Shown here one piece after another: positions 44,592 to 54,063 of a stretch of DNA of 62,954 nt. The stretch's first letter is position 1. The number at the start of each line of letters is the position of its first letter. Source of the stretch: Bacteroidales bacterium UBA3297 (lineage in GTDB: Bacteria; Bacteroidota; Bacteroidia; Bacteroidales; Paludibacteraceae); contig DETD01000031.1 in the NCBI GenBank assembly GCA_002362105.1, forward strand, positions 89,460-152,413, in the 5' to 3' direction. Below the pieces are notes generated by a model. The model did no database searches, was not told the DNA's origin, and saw nothing but the letters and a program-made list of their open reading frames with translations. A program made the translations under genes and the position numbers.

Positions 44592-45533
44592 ATGAACAAA
44601 TTTATTTCCAGCATACTTATCGCCCTTATGGGGGTAACCCACACGGCTACCGCACAAACCGAGGTAGACCTGAACCCCATCTACAAGAACATAAAGACGA
44701 GCCAGCTGAGCCTGCTGTTGCGCGAAAGTCCGCAAAAGATAAAATCGGTTTACGGGACGACCAGCACCAAGGGGCTGAAAGGCGATACCGTATACGTGGC
44801 CGCAGGCTCGTCGGAAGCCTATGCCAAACTGATAAAAAGCCTTCACTGGAACCTGGTGCCCGTAGAAGTGCCCAGCGACACGATGAAAGCCCTGCCACCG
44901 GCTGCCGACTCTCTGCTGGTGCGCGAAGTGAACGGCACCACCTTCAATATGGTGCGCGTTGAACAAGACAGCACAACCCACAGCGGCTTCCTCATCAGCC
45001 AGACTGAAGTGACCCAACGCCTTTGGATTACCATTATGTACAGCAATCCGAGCGAATGGACGGAAAAAGAGTCGGGCTGGCCCAGCTACAACCAACCGGT
45101 GGAAAACGTGAGCTGGAAAGAGGTAAATGCCTTTATTACACGTTTGAACAAAGCTACCGGCAAGAAATTCAGACTTCCGAAAGCAAAAGAATGGGAATTT
45201 GCCGCAAAAGGCGGTCTGAAAAGCCTCGGCTACAAATATGCCGGCAGTAACAATGCCACCGATGTGGCCTGGTGCAAACCCGAATTTGTGATCGGCAGCG
45301 GTCCGCACGATGTGGCCCAAAAACAACCCAACGAACTGGGCATCTACGACATGAGCGGGAACGTATGGGAAATGTGCGCCGACAATTTCGGCCGCGATGG
45401 CAAGGAATGGATTGTAATTAAGGGGGGCTGCGCCAACGAGATTGTGACCGACAGCGAAATTGACCGCAAAAGAATTATTACCAGCAACGACAAACTGCCC
45501 TTCCTAGGCTTCAGGCTGGTGGAAGAGGAGTAA
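44592..45533 (+). CDS. Exported FGE/SUMF1-domain protein
   Basis: A 313-residue protein with a signal peptide (MNKFISSILIALMGVTHTATAQ), a lineage-specific N-terminal part (about 23-115) and a formylglycine-generating-enzyme-like domain (about 118-313). Domain hallmarks: LISQTEVTQRLW, PVENVSWKEVNAFITRLN, FRLPKAKEWEFAAKGG and NELGIYDMSGNVWEMCADNF. The catalytic cysteine pair of true FGE is not seen near GGCANEI, and no sulfatase is in the window. It is therefore more likely a structural or binding member. GldK/PorK of type IX secretion also carry this fold, but this is not a lipoprotein and is shorter. Confidence 0.85.
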   Translation: MNKFISSILIALMGVTHTATAQTEVDLNPIYKNIKTSQLSLLLRESPQKIKSVYGTTSTKGLKGDTVYVAAGSSEAYAKLIKSLHWNLVPVEVPSDTMKALPPAADSLLVREVNGTTFNMVRVEQDSTTHSGFLISQTEVTQRLWITIMYSNPSEWTEKESGWPSYNQPVENVSWKEVNAFITRLNKATGKKFRLPKAKEWEFAAKGGLKSLGYKYAGSNNATDVAWCKPEFVIGSGPHDVAQKQPNELGIYDMSGNVWEMCADNFGRDGKEWIVIKGGCANEIVTDSEIDRKRIITSNDKLPFLGFRLVEEE

Positions 45534-45618
45534 AACTTTGAACGAGGAGTTTTAAACTACGAACTTTGCGCTCTCATCTTTCAAATTTAATTAGGTTAGC
45601 AAACAGAAAGGAAGTCTT

Positions 45619-45825
45619 ATGACAAGCAAAGAATCGGCATTGCTGCAACTAATGCAAGACGAGGGCTACACCCTTGGCACCACCAACCTTACACTACACC
45701 TGCTTGGCGACAAGAAAGAGGCATTAGACGAACTCATCTTGTTCATCAGCGACGAACACCCTAACGAGGAAGACTTTATTGAGCGACTTTCGGAAGTGTG
45801 CGAGAAAGTAGGAATTGAATTCTAG
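45619..45825 (+). CDS. Small hypothetical cytoplasmic protein
   Basis: A 68-residue acidic, helical protein (MTSKESALLQLMQDEGYTLG..., ending CEKVGIEF) without recognised domain. An A/G-rich stretch (AGAAAGGAAG) upstream could be its ribosome site. It lies between the FGE-like gene and the lipoprotein gene. Confidence 0.55.
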   Translation: MTSKESALLQLMQDEGYTLGTTNLTLHLLGDKKEALDELILFISDEHPNEEDFIERLSEVCEKVGIEF

Positions 45826-45907
45826 CGAACCGATTCACAAACGTCGTCTAAACATTTGTCATTCAACAATCAAACAACCTGCTAACGACTACAGCTATCC
45901 TTTGATA

Positions 45908-47305
45908 ATGTGTAACCTCAAATATATCTTTCTATTCCTTTTCTGTCTGTTTCTAAGCAACTGCTCAGGTGGTTCCGACAAAGCATCGCAGTCTGACGAG
46001 AAAAACGGGACCGACATTACAAATTGCGAACCGCCAACCTATGACACAGAAAATACCGATTTACTACATACAGATTATACACAAGGAGACCTGAATGGCG
46101 ATAACTACAAAGATTCGGTTACGTTAGAACTTCGCGGACCAAGTGGACGTATTTCTGTTTACTTCGGGACAAAGGAAGGGAAATACAACCTGTTCAAGAA
46201 ATACGATTGCGAAGAATATTGGAATGAATTAGGTCTAAGGATTACAGGCGACACCCTTAGGTGCTCTGGCTACGGCATAGCCTATAACTTCAAATACAAA
46301 GGCGACGATTTCTACCTACAGGGATACGAGAACATAGACATGTGCTGTCCGAAATACAAACTCGACTTTAACACAAAGAAATTGATATTTGTTCTTGAAG
46401 GAGTACTAGATGGAATGGAGTATGATACGACCTATTACCGTTCGATAGACATTCCGCAAGATAAAATACCAACCTCATACACCATTACAGATTGCTTTAA
46501 GAAAGACTTTTCCAAATATATTTTATATGACGAGAATTTTCTGAATTCTAAAATCAAAGAATATGTAGAAGAAATAAACGAAGAGAACAGAGAGGGGAAG
46601 TCAACCGTTATTGATAACGATACGCTTTTATTATTTCACGAAGAGATAAAAAGAGGTGAGTACGACAGCTATACTCTAAATGTATCGATCGACAGGAAAG
46701 GCCTAACCAACAAATTGCGCCAATTTTTAGAGGCAGAAATGTGCAGAATGCTAGCCGAAGACGACAAGCATATATACGATAACATTGCCGACGCCTATAA
46801 AGCACGTAAAACAGAATGGAGAAAAGAGTTTGACTTCGAGAACGACCCCTATTACCAAGATGATTATTTTATAAGTAGAATAGGCTCCCACAACAACCTT
46901 ATAACTTTCAGAATAGGAACTTTTCATTACGACCAGTTGGCAGGACGAGGTACTGAAAAAGAACGTTATATAACCTACGACAAGAATACGCTCGAAGACT
47001 TCACCTGGGATATGGTAAAAAAAGAGGATGGGCTCCATAAACTTATGGTTGAAGGGCTTATGAAGTATTATCACGTCAACAGCATTGAAGATATGTGGTT
47101 AAACGACGACTACAAACAAGGCAAATACATTCCCTTCCCGAAAAATCCACCGTTCGTTATTAACGACACTCTGATACTTCAATTTCACCGATGGGAAATA
47201 ACCGAGGCCTGGGGCGCAGGCTGGCCATCGGCAAAAATTCCATTAAATAAAGTCTTGCCCTACCTGACCGACGAAGGCAAGCGTTTCCTGAACATAAAAG
47301 AATAA
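45908..47305 (+). CDS. Lipoprotein with FG-GAP-like start and DUF3298/RsiV-like end
   Basis: A 465-residue lipoprotein: signal MCNLKYIFLFLFCLFLSNC with a lipobox (LFLSNC). I chose ATG 45908 because the longer frame from 45815 would place the signal internally and overlap the previous gene. An early segment (GDLNGDNYKDSVTLEL) resembles a calcium-binding FG-GAP/VCBS repeat. The C-terminal part (FRIGTFHYDQLAGRG..., LILQFHRWEITEAWGAGWPS and KVLPYLTDEGK) resembles DUF3298, found in RsiV-type proteins. The ligand (possibly sugar or lysozyme-like) is not known. Confidence 0.72.
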   Translation: MCNLKYIFLFLFCLFLSNCSGGSDKASQSDEKNGTDITNCEPPTYDTENTDLLHTDYTQGDLNGDNYKDSVTLELRGPSGRISVYFGTKEGKYNLFKKYDCEEYWNELGLRITGDTLRCSGYGIAYNFKYKGDDFYLQGYENIDMCCPKYKLDFNTKKLIFVLEGVLDGMEYDTTYYRSIDIPQDKIPTSYTITDCFKKDFSKYILYDENFLNSKIKEYVEEINEENREGKSTVIDNDTLLLFHEEIKRGEYDSYTLNVSIDRKGLTNKLRQFLEAEMCRMLAEDDKHIYDNIADAYKARKTEWRKEFDFENDPYYQDDYFISRIGSHNNLITFRIGTFHYDQLAGRGTEKERYITYDKNTLEDFTWDMVKKEDGLHKLMVEGLMKYYHVNSIEDMWLNDDYKQGKYIPFPKNPPFVINDTLILQFHRWEITEAWGAGWPSAKIPLNKVLPYLTDEGKRFLNIKE

Positions 47306-47662
47306 AGGCAATCCTAAAATCAAGAAAAAGTCCCGATTTCAACACTCAAAAAGTCGGAAAAAGTCCCGATTTTATTGCCATAAGCAGAATTAACCATTTA
47401 TTTTACAGCATATTAAAAAGAAAAAGCAATGAACATATAAATGAGATTCTAAAAAGAGACTTTTAGGAAAACAGCGCCCCATCTACTACTGCATGTGTCT
47501 GAACAACAGGAAGGAAGAAGAATGCATCATCCCTCCTATTAAGTTTGCGGGGCTATAAGTAGCGAAAAAACGATAAAAAAGCGAAAAAAACAATCCCGCC
47601 GACAGGAACGACTGCCGACGGGATTTCCTTTTGGTGATTATTCAATATGCAATGCGATAGAT
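47306..47662. other. Intergenic gap with short direct repeats and dapL terminator
   Basis: No gene is visible. AAAAAGTCCCGATTT occurs twice (about 47323-47373). The dapL terminator is near the right end. Confidence 0.5.
47592..47625 (-). terminator. Terminator of the dapF-dapL operon
   Basis: On the minus strand ATCCCGTCGGCAG pairs fully with CTGTCGGCGGGAT through two G-U pairs and is followed by a T run. The plus-strand transcript would carry two mismatches, so it serves the minus strand. Confidence 0.78.
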
Positions 47663-48877
47663 TTAGAACCTCCTCATGGCCTCGATGGTGTTTTCGCGAG
47701 AGCCAAGCGAAGAGAAACGGATGTATCCCTCGCCAGAAGGGCCGAAGCCCACACCAGGCGTAGTAACGATATTCTTTTCTTTGAGCAAGTAATCGAAAAA
47801 TTCCCAAGAAGTTTGGTTATCGGGCGTCTTCGCCCAGATGTAAGGGCCGTTAACACCGCCATAAACAGCGAACCCGGCTTTGAGGAGCGATTCGCGGATA
47901 ACCTTGGCATTGCCCAGGTAATAGTCGACCAACTGGCGAACCTGCGCCTTGCCTTCTGGAGTATAGACAGCCACCGCACCGCGCTGAATAATGTAAGGCG
48001 TACCGTTAAACTTTGTGCACTGGCGGCGCAGCCACAACTTGTTCAGTTCAACCACCTCGCCCTTAGCGCCTTTCGCCTTCACATCGTGAGGGATAACAGT
48101 AAAGCCGCAACGGGTACCGGTAAAGCCTGCATTCTTAGAGAAAGAGCGGAACTCGATAGCGCAGTCGCGTGCCTCGGGTATTTCGAAAATAGAGTGCGGA
48201 ACATCCTTCTCGGTAATAAAAGCCTCGTAAGCGGCATCGAAGAGGATGAGGGCACCTGTTTTGTGCGCATAATCGACAAAGACCTTCAACTGGCTTTTCG
48301 TAAGCGTCGTGCCAGTCGGGTTATTCGGGAAACAGAGGTAGATAAGGTCAACCGGCTCCTTCGGCAGTTCAGGAACGAAGTCATTAGCCGCTGTAACCGG
48401 CATATAGACCAAGTTGCTCCACTGTCCGTTCGGCAACAAGTCGCCCGCACGGCCCGCCATAGCGTTCGTATCGACATAAACCGGATAGACAGGGTCGGTC
48501 AGGGCCACCTTGCAACTGTTGCTGAAGATGTCGCCAATGTTACCACAATCGCTTTTCGACCCGTCGGAGACAAAAATCTCGTCGACAGCCAGCGAAACAC
48601 CATTTTGTTTATAATCGTCGGAAATAGCCTGTCTTAAAAATTCATAGCCCTGTTCAGGTCCATAACCATGAAACGACTCTTTATGAGCCATTTCGCAAAT
48701 GGCTTTCTGCATTTCCATAATACAGGCGGCCGGTAGCGGCAGCGTAACATCGCCAATACCCATCTTGATAACCTGAGCCTGCGGATTGCCCTCTTTATAG
48801 GCCGCCACACGGTGAGCTATTTCAGTAAAAAGGTACGATCCTGGAAGTTTCAGGAAGTTATCGTTAACACTAATCAT
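47663..48877 (-). CDS. dapL: LL-diaminopimelate aminotransferase
   Basis: A 404-residue PLP enzyme that converts tetrahydrodipicolinate directly to LL-diaminopimelate (EC 2.6.1.83), skipping the acylated intermediates. Typical segments: FLKLPGSYLFTEIAHRV, the glycine-rich MGIGDVTLPLP, SDGSKSDCGNIGDIF, CFPNNPTGT, and the PLP lysine in FRSFSKNAGFTGTRCGFTV. I chose ATG 48877 over a TTG three codons earlier. It lies 17 bases downstream of dapF in the same direction; the two enzymes act one after the other. Confidence 0.96.
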   Translation of the reverse strand: MISVNDNFLKLPGSYLFTEIAHRVAAYKEGNPQAQVIKMGIGDVTLPLPAACIMEMQKAICEMAHKESFHGYGPEQGYEFLRQAISDDYKQNGVSLAVDEIFVSDGSKSDCGNIGDIFSNSCKVALTDPVYPVYVDTNAMAGRAGDLLPNGQWSNLVYMPVTAANDFVPELPKEPVDLIYLCFPNNPTGTTLTKSQLKVFVDYAHKTGALILFDAAYEAFITEKDVPHSIFEIPEARDCAIEFRSFSKNAGFTGTRCGFTVIPHDVKAKGAKGEVVELNKLWLRRQCTKFNGTPYIIQRGAVAVYTPEGKAQVRQLVDYYLGNAKVIRESLLKAGFAVYGGVNGPYIWAKTPDNQTSWEFFDYLLKEKNIVTTPGVGFGPSGEGYIRFSSLGSRENTIEAMRRF

Positions 48878-48894
48878 AAACAGCAAAATCTATT

Positions 48895-49740
48895 TTACAC
48901 ATCAATACTACCCGAGAAGACCGTAGTAGCGCCACCCGTCATAAACACATGGTTGGAAACCTCGTCCCACTCAATCAGCAAATCGCCCCCATTCAGTCTG
49001 ACGGTCACCTTGCGCTCAGAGAGGCCATTAAGAATAGCGGCCACAGCGGTAGCACACGCGCCCGTACCGCAAGCCATGGTTTCGCCAGCGCCACGTTCCC
49101 AGACGCGCATACGTAAAGTCTGCCGGTCGATGACGTTCACAAACTCCGTATTTGTACGGTTAGGAAAGAATCCGTGGTTTTCAAAAGACGGGCCCACCTT
49201 CTCCAACGGGAAATTTTCCACACTTTCGTCAAGAAAGACAACGGCATGGGGGTTACCCATTGAAACAGCGGTAAACTTGTAGTCGGTACCCAGAACCTGT
49301 ATAGGCTGTCCGACCACTTGGGGCAAATTGCAGGCAACAGGTACCAGCCGAGGAGTGAGAACCGGCTCACCCATATCAACCGTAACCGTGTTCACCTTAC
49401 CATCGGTGCCCAAGTGCAGGTTCAGAATCTTGACCCCGGCCTTCGTCTCCAAACTGACACGGGTCTTGTCGGTAAGTCCATTATCGTAAACGTACTTTCC
49501 CACGCAGCGGGACGCATTACCACACATTTCAGCTTCAGACCCATCGGAATTAAACATACGCATACGGAAATCGCACGAATCGGAAGGAAGGATGAGAACC
49601 AGACCATCGGAACCAATACCCGTATGTCGGTCACTCACCTTAACAGCCACATCGCTAGGATTGGCAACAGACTCTTTAAAGCCGTTGACATAAACATAGT
49701 CGTTTGAAATGCCGTGCATCTTTGTGAATAACATAACCAT
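48895..49740 (-). CDS. dapF: Diaminopimelate epimerase
   Basis: A 281-residue epimerase that turns LL- into meso-diaminopimelate for peptidoglycan and lysine (EC 5.1.1.7). Both catalytic cysteines are present: one in EMCGNASRC, the other in MACGTGACATAV. N-terminal FTKMHGISNDYVYV and GIGSDGLVLI are family-typical. Two ATG codons two codons apart (49740 and 49734) could both serve; the difference is trivial. First gene of the dapF-dapL operon. Confidence 0.96.
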   Translation of the reverse strand: MVMLFTKMHGISNDYVYVNGFKESVANPSDVAVKVSDRHTGIGSDGLVLILPSDSCDFRMRMFNSDGSEAEMCGNASRCVGKYVYDNGLTDKTRVSLETKAGVKILNLHLGTDGKVNTVTVDMGEPVLTPRLVPVACNLPQVVGQPIQVLGTDYKFTAVSMGNPHAVVFLDESVENFPLEKVGPSFENHGFFPNRTNTEFVNVIDRQTLRMRVWERGAGETMACGTGACATAVAAILNGLSERKVTVRLNGGDLLIEWDEVSNHVFMTGGATTVFSGSIDV

Positions 49741-49764
49741 GAGGTTTTATTGGTTTCTGCAATG

Positions 49765-49772
49765 CAAAGGTA
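49765..49772 (-). promoter_or_regulatory. -7 promoter box TACCTTTG
   Basis: Minus-strand TAnnTTTG match 24 bases before the dapF start. Confidence 0.5.
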
Positions 49773-49990
49773 GAGTAAAAGCGACTCCACTTTGGGTATT
49801 TGGCACGAGTAAAAAGGGAAAAAACAGAAGAAAATTACAAATTGAAAGTTTACGGCATATTATCGATTACGGTTCGTATAAAAACAGACAAGCAAAGTAA
49901 CAAAACGATACATTTTAAAACCATTCACAAACAATATCGACAGCACATACCACAAAAAAGCTATTAACCCGTAATACAACTGGCAAAAGT

Positions 49991-50036
49991 GAAAACTCTT
50001 TGCCCGAAACAGAAAGCATTCGGGCAAAGAGTTTTC
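49991..50036. terminator. Perfect 18-bp hairpin terminator
   Basis: GAAAACTCTTTGCCCGAA pairs perfectly with its complement across a 10-base loop. It lies downstream of the minus-strand metalloprotease-like gene. Confidence 0.75.
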
Positions 50037-50095
50037 ACGACACGAGCCAGACAAGGCCCCCAAAAGAGAGGGGGGACAAGCAATAAACCGTTAGC

Positions 50096-51043
50096 TTATT
50101 TCAACAAGAGTTTCCTCATTGCGACACACAAATCAGAATCAGATCCGTAACAGAGCAGGAAACTGAAGTTGTCTGCCAATATTTCCTCAGGATCAATAAT
50201 GTAACTTGTAGAGTTTCCAACCTTGTCATAGAAGTCTTCGGCTTCATCAACATCGTGTATAACAGGCTCGCCGTCCTTCAAGACAAGTTCACACTTCTCT
50301 TTGTCGATTTCGAGCAATCCGACTTTCAGATAATCGAAGAAAGAACCACCGTTCCATTCTTCATCGGAATAGATAAACATGGCACAATCGACCTTCTTCC
50401 CGCCAATCTTGAAAGTGGCGTACGTGTTGTGGTGGTCAACATCGGGGTTGGAAATCATTCTGTTCTTAAACGACTCTGGCACAGCAATGTCTTTCTTGAG
50501 GGTATTAAAACCAATCAGTTCGTAGATTTTCTTTTTAAAATCGGGATTGTTACGTGTAAGAACATGGAACAGTTCGTGTGCGATCAGCCGAGAGTCAATT
50601 TCAACTTCAGCACTTGAACCGAAAGCCACCCCCTCTTTACGTGTATAAGCCAAACAACCGCCCTCTTCATTCATTGAAGACAACATAAACGGGATTTTCT
50701 CGGGGAGCGGCAACTTATATCCTTCCTTTTTGATGATTGCATTCAATCCAGCCACACCTTTCATGGCGGACTCTTTATCTTCTTCATTCCACGAGCGGGT
50801 CTGGTCTTTAACAAAAGCAACCACATCGTCATACGACACGCCGTCTCTTTTGAGACGCGACAAAACATCGAACGTTCCCCAGTTGGCGAGATAGGCAGTA
50901 CCCGAGGTCAGATATTCAGCCGTCTGCTCTTTGGAATAAAACACAGGATTGATCAACTTCACCGCATCAGCGGCCCAAGAAGAGGCAGAACAGAATAAGG
51001 ATAAAGTGGCACAAACTACAATTTTCGAAAAGTACTTATTCAT
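50096..51043 (-). CDS. Putative secreted HExxH metalloprotease-like protein
   Basis: A 315-residue exported protein. A signal peptide (MNKYFSKIVVCATLSLFCSASSWA) starts at ATG 51043, which I prefer over an in-frame ATG 17 codons earlier. The mature part has IAHELFHVLTRNN, a zincin HExxH motif, and a late PEEILADNFSFLL whose Glu could be the third zinc ligand, as in gluzincins with an E-x-x-A-D helix. I cannot assign a named family or a substrate. It is a single gene ending at a strong terminator. Confidence 0.7.
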   Translation of the reverse strand: MNKYFSKIVVCATLSLFCSASSWAADAVKLINPVFYSKEQTAEYLTSGTAYLANWGTFDVLSRLKRDGVSYDDVVAFVKDQTRSWNEEDKESAMKGVAGLNAIIKKEGYKLPLPEKIPFMLSSMNEEGGCLAYTRKEGVAFGSSAEVEIDSRLIAHELFHVLTRNNPDFKKKIYELIGFNTLKKDIAVPESFKNRMISNPDVDHHNTYATFKIGGKKVDCAMFIYSDEEWNGGSFFDYLKVGLLEIDKEKCELVLKDGEPVIHDVDEAEDFYDKVGNSTSYIIDPEEILADNFSFLLCYGSDSDLCVAMRKLLLK

Positions 51044-51438
51044 AACTATATTCAGATTAATAAGAGTTTCATTGTAAAAAATCAAGATATTCAAAAATAG
51101 GGGAAAAGACTTAAGACATCACCATTAACCCGTCTAGGGGAAATAAGCCAGTTTCCAAACAGCCAATTGTTTTACACGATAGACCATTACCAACAAAAGG
51201 ATTAATTCCCAAATATACAAAATATCTATAAAAACCAAGAAGTGTTTTGTATAACCGAAATCATTATCCACGTAAAACCACCAACCGGCTTGTTATATGC
51301 GGGAGATGACCCAAAATCACAACAACATGGGGGAAAAGTCATAAACACGACAAAACAGTTTTCATAAATTGCAGTCGGAAAATAACATTAACTCATTTGA
51401 ACGCTCCCTCACCAAACAGGGGAAAAAAGATTTACGAT
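51044..51438. other. Divergent intergenic region without visible gene
   Basis: AT-rich, 395 bases, between the metalloprotease-like gene and the glycan-degradation pair. It should hold both promoters, but no exact TAnnTTTG with convincing spacing and no palindrome stands out. Confidence 0.4.
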
Positions 51439-54051
51439 ATGAAATCACACACATTATTGACCAAAATCAGGCCAACAGCATTATTCTTGTTGGTAACAAT
51501 GTGGCAGTGGGCACAGAACAGTTCAGCCCAGGAAGAGAAGAACCTGTTCGATGAAAGCAAGACGGAGGCCACCTTCTACGTAGCACCAGCGGGCAACGAT
51601 GCCAACGACGGTAGCTTCGGCGCGCCTTTCCGTACGCTGGAAAAAGCCAAGAAGGCCGTGCGGGCCGTAAACAGCGATATGAGCAAAGACATAGCCGTAT
51701 GTCTGCGAGAAGGCACTTACCAACTAACCAGCACCCTAACCCTGGGCGCTGAAGACGGCGGTAGCAACGGACACTACGTACGCTATGTGAACTACCCCAA
51801 CGAGCATCCGCTCATCACAGGCGGACAACCTATAAACGGCTGGACCCTCTACGACCAGGAAAACAACATTTGGTGCGCAAAAAACGTGGAACTGCGCTTC
51901 CGCCAGCTGTATGTGAACGGCAAGAAAGCCGTACGCGCCTGTTTCCCGAATGTAAATGAAGACGGCGACCACGACTTTGTACGGCTTACGAAAGTAGACA
52001 CCTTCGGCAGAGCCTTCGACGTGGCCAGCCAGTATGTTGCCGACTGGAAGAATTTCGACAAGGTGGAAATGCACCTGATGATAGCCTGGTCGGACAATGT
52101 ACTGCGCCTTGAGAGCAAACAAGAGAAAGGTAACATCACAAAACTTATACCGCGCGACCCAGAACGCACCCGCCTCTTCCGACGCAAATACCCAATGCTG
52201 GGCGTAGCCTTTTGGAGCAATCCGCCCAAACAACAAGTATTCTACCTAGAGAACGCTTACGAGTTTATCGATGCCCCGGGCGAGTGGTATCTCGATGAGT
52301 CAGACAACACCCTTTACTACAAGGCGCACAACGGCGAAGATATGAACACCGCTGTGGTAGTTGCTCCCTACCTGAACACCCTGGTCAGCATTGAGGGGAA
52401 AGATACCGACAGCAAGGTCGGCTACTTGGCATTCGAAGGCCTGACTTTCGCACACTCCACCTTTATGCGCCCTAGCTACGAAGGTTTTCTTGACCTACAG
52501 GCAGGTATGTACAACATAGAGGTGATAGAAGAGAACGGACTGCTCGGCAGTAACAAATTCCTGCTATGGAGACCAGAAGCCGGATTCCGGGTTGAAAACG
52601 CCCACCACATCAACATCAGCAAGAACGTCTTTACCCAAATGGCGGCCACCGGTCTCGACTTTGTTTCGGGCACCAACGACGACAAGATAGAAGGGAACGT
52701 GTTTAGGGACTTGGGCGGTTCGGGAATAATGATAGGCAAATTCTCGCAAGACTCACTTACGGAAATACACGAAGCCTACAACCCCACCAACAAAAACGAG
52801 ATTTGCACCCGCGACACCATCAAGAACAACTACATACACAACGTAACTACCGAAATTCAAGGAGCAGTAGGCATTGGCGCCGGTTATCCGCACGACCTAC
52901 TTATCGAGCACAACGAGCTGTCGTACATGAACTATTCGGGTATATCGGTCGGGTACGGATGGACCACCAAGCCAACCGCCATGAACCACAACCGCATTAA
53001 CTGGAACCGCATTCACCATGTGTCGCGCCTGCTTTCCGACTGCGGTCCAATCTATACACTATCGAACCAAGGTTACGAGGGAGAAATCCAGTACAACTAT
53101 ATCACAGACATTTCAGCCTCGAAGTACGCCGACTACTGGGTACTACCAATCTACCTCGACGAAGGTACAAGCGGATTCAACGTCAGCCACAACGTTTACA
53201 ACAACGCGCCAGGAGGCGTATCGTGCAATGCCTGCGGAAGCAACATCAGGGAAGACAACGACGGGCAGTCGGCAACCGTGAAGGAATATGCCGGCATTGA
53301 GAAAGACTACAAATACATTCTATATATTGAAGACATACCGCTACCCGACTTTTCGGAAACAGTACCACAGTCACCTTATAAAGAGCACTGCCTGCCGGGT
53401 ATACTGCAAGCGGAAGACTACGACTACGGAGGCCAGCTGATCTCGTTCAAAGACAAAGACTTCGTGAATGAGGGAAGCGCCTACCGCGAAGACGGTGTCG
53501 ACATAGTGGCACTTGGCGGCGACGACGCGCCAGAAGGTTACGCTATAGGCTACACCAACACCGGCGAATGGTTAGAATACACACTGACCGTTAAAGAGGC
53601 AGGCGCCTACAGGTTCAGGTCAAGAGTATCGTCGGGACTTGAGCACTCGGGATTCCGCCTGTTCCTCGACGGAGAGGCTATTTGCGACACTGTTGAAATT
53701 CCGCAAGGAGAAGACTGGGACACCTACACCACCATTGAAGGCGAAACCAGCGCCCTGACAGAAGGCGAGCATGTTCTGCGGCTGACAATAACCGGCAGCT
53801 ATGCCAACATCGACTGGTTGGAATTTGTAGGCAAAGACGGCAGTTTTACCAAAGCAGAACAAATTACCGCCACCAAGAGCGAGCAGGGCTACAGCGTATA
53901 CACCACCAGCGGCGTCTGCGTCTGCCAGCTACCAGTTGGAGAAAACAGCCGGAACATTATGGACAGCCTACTCCAAAAAGGCTTGCCAGCCGGCATCTAT
54001 TTCATCAAACAGGCTAACGGCACCTTCAGTAAACAAATCTTGACAAAATAA
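51439..54051 (+). CDS. Secreted parallel beta-helix glycan-active protein with CBM6 and sorting domain
   Basis: An 870-residue exported protein. ATG 51439 gives a signal peptide (MKSHTLLTKIRPTALFLLV, cleavage near SSAQ); an ATG 14 codons earlier does not. The main domain (about 45-630) is a right-handed beta-helix beginning FYVAPAGNDANDGSFGAPFRT with later NNYIHN, HNELSYMNYSGISVGYG and NRIHHVSR turns. It resembles GH141-like or related carbohydrate-active beta-helices, but I cannot fix the family. A CBM6-like module (about 650-800; GILQAEDYDYGGQ, TGEWLEYTLT) and a type IX-like sorting domain (YSVYTTSGVCVCQL... GIYFIKQANG) follow. The GH2 gene starts 12 bases downstream, so they are one operon. 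Confidence 0.85.
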   Translation: MKSHTLLTKIRPTALFLLVTMWQWAQNSSAQEEKNLFDESKTEATFYVAPAGNDANDGSFGAPFRTLEKAKKAVRAVNSDMSKDIAVCLREGTYQLTSTLTLGAEDGGSNGHYVRYVNYPNEHPLITGGQPINGWTLYDQENNIWCAKNVELRFRQLYVNGKKAVRACFPNVNEDGDHDFVRLTKVDTFGRAFDVASQYVADWKNFDKVEMHLMIAWSDNVLRLESKQEKGNITKLIPRDPERTRLFRRKYPMLGVAFWSNPPKQQVFYLENAYEFIDAPGEWYLDESDNTLYYKAHNGEDMNTAVVVAPYLNTLVSIEGKDTDSKVGYLAFEGLTFAHSTFMRPSYEGFLDLQAGMYNIEVIEENGLLGSNKFLLWRPEAGFRVENAHHINISKNVFTQMAATGLDFVSGTNDDKIEGNVFRDLGGSGIMIGKFSQDSLTEIHEAYNPTNKNEICTRDTIKNNYIHNVTTEIQGAVGIGAGYPHDLLIEHNELSYMNYSGISVGYGWTTKPTAMNHNRINWNRIHHVSRLLSDCGPIYTLSNQGYEGEIQYNYITDISASKYADYWVLPIYLDEGTSGFNVSHNVYNNAPGGVSCNACGSNIREDNDGQSATVKEYAGIEKDYKYILYIEDIPLPDFSETVPQSPYKEHCLPGILQAEDYDYGGQLISFKDKDFVNEGSAYREDGVDIVALGGDDAPEGYAIGYTNTGEWLEYTLTVKEAGAYRFRSRVSSGLEHSGFRLFLDGEAICDTVEIPQGEDWDTYTTIEGETSALTEGEHVLRLTITGSYANIDWLEFVGKDGSFTKAEQITATKSEQGYSVYTTSGVCVCQLPVGENSRNIMDSLLQKGLPAGIYFIKQANGTFSKQILTK

Positions 54052-54063
54052 ACTAATACTACC

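Noticed and set aside
44592..45533. GldK/PorK component of type IX secretion
   Set aside because: It shares the FGE-like fold but is not a lipoprotein and lacks the gldLMN neighbours.
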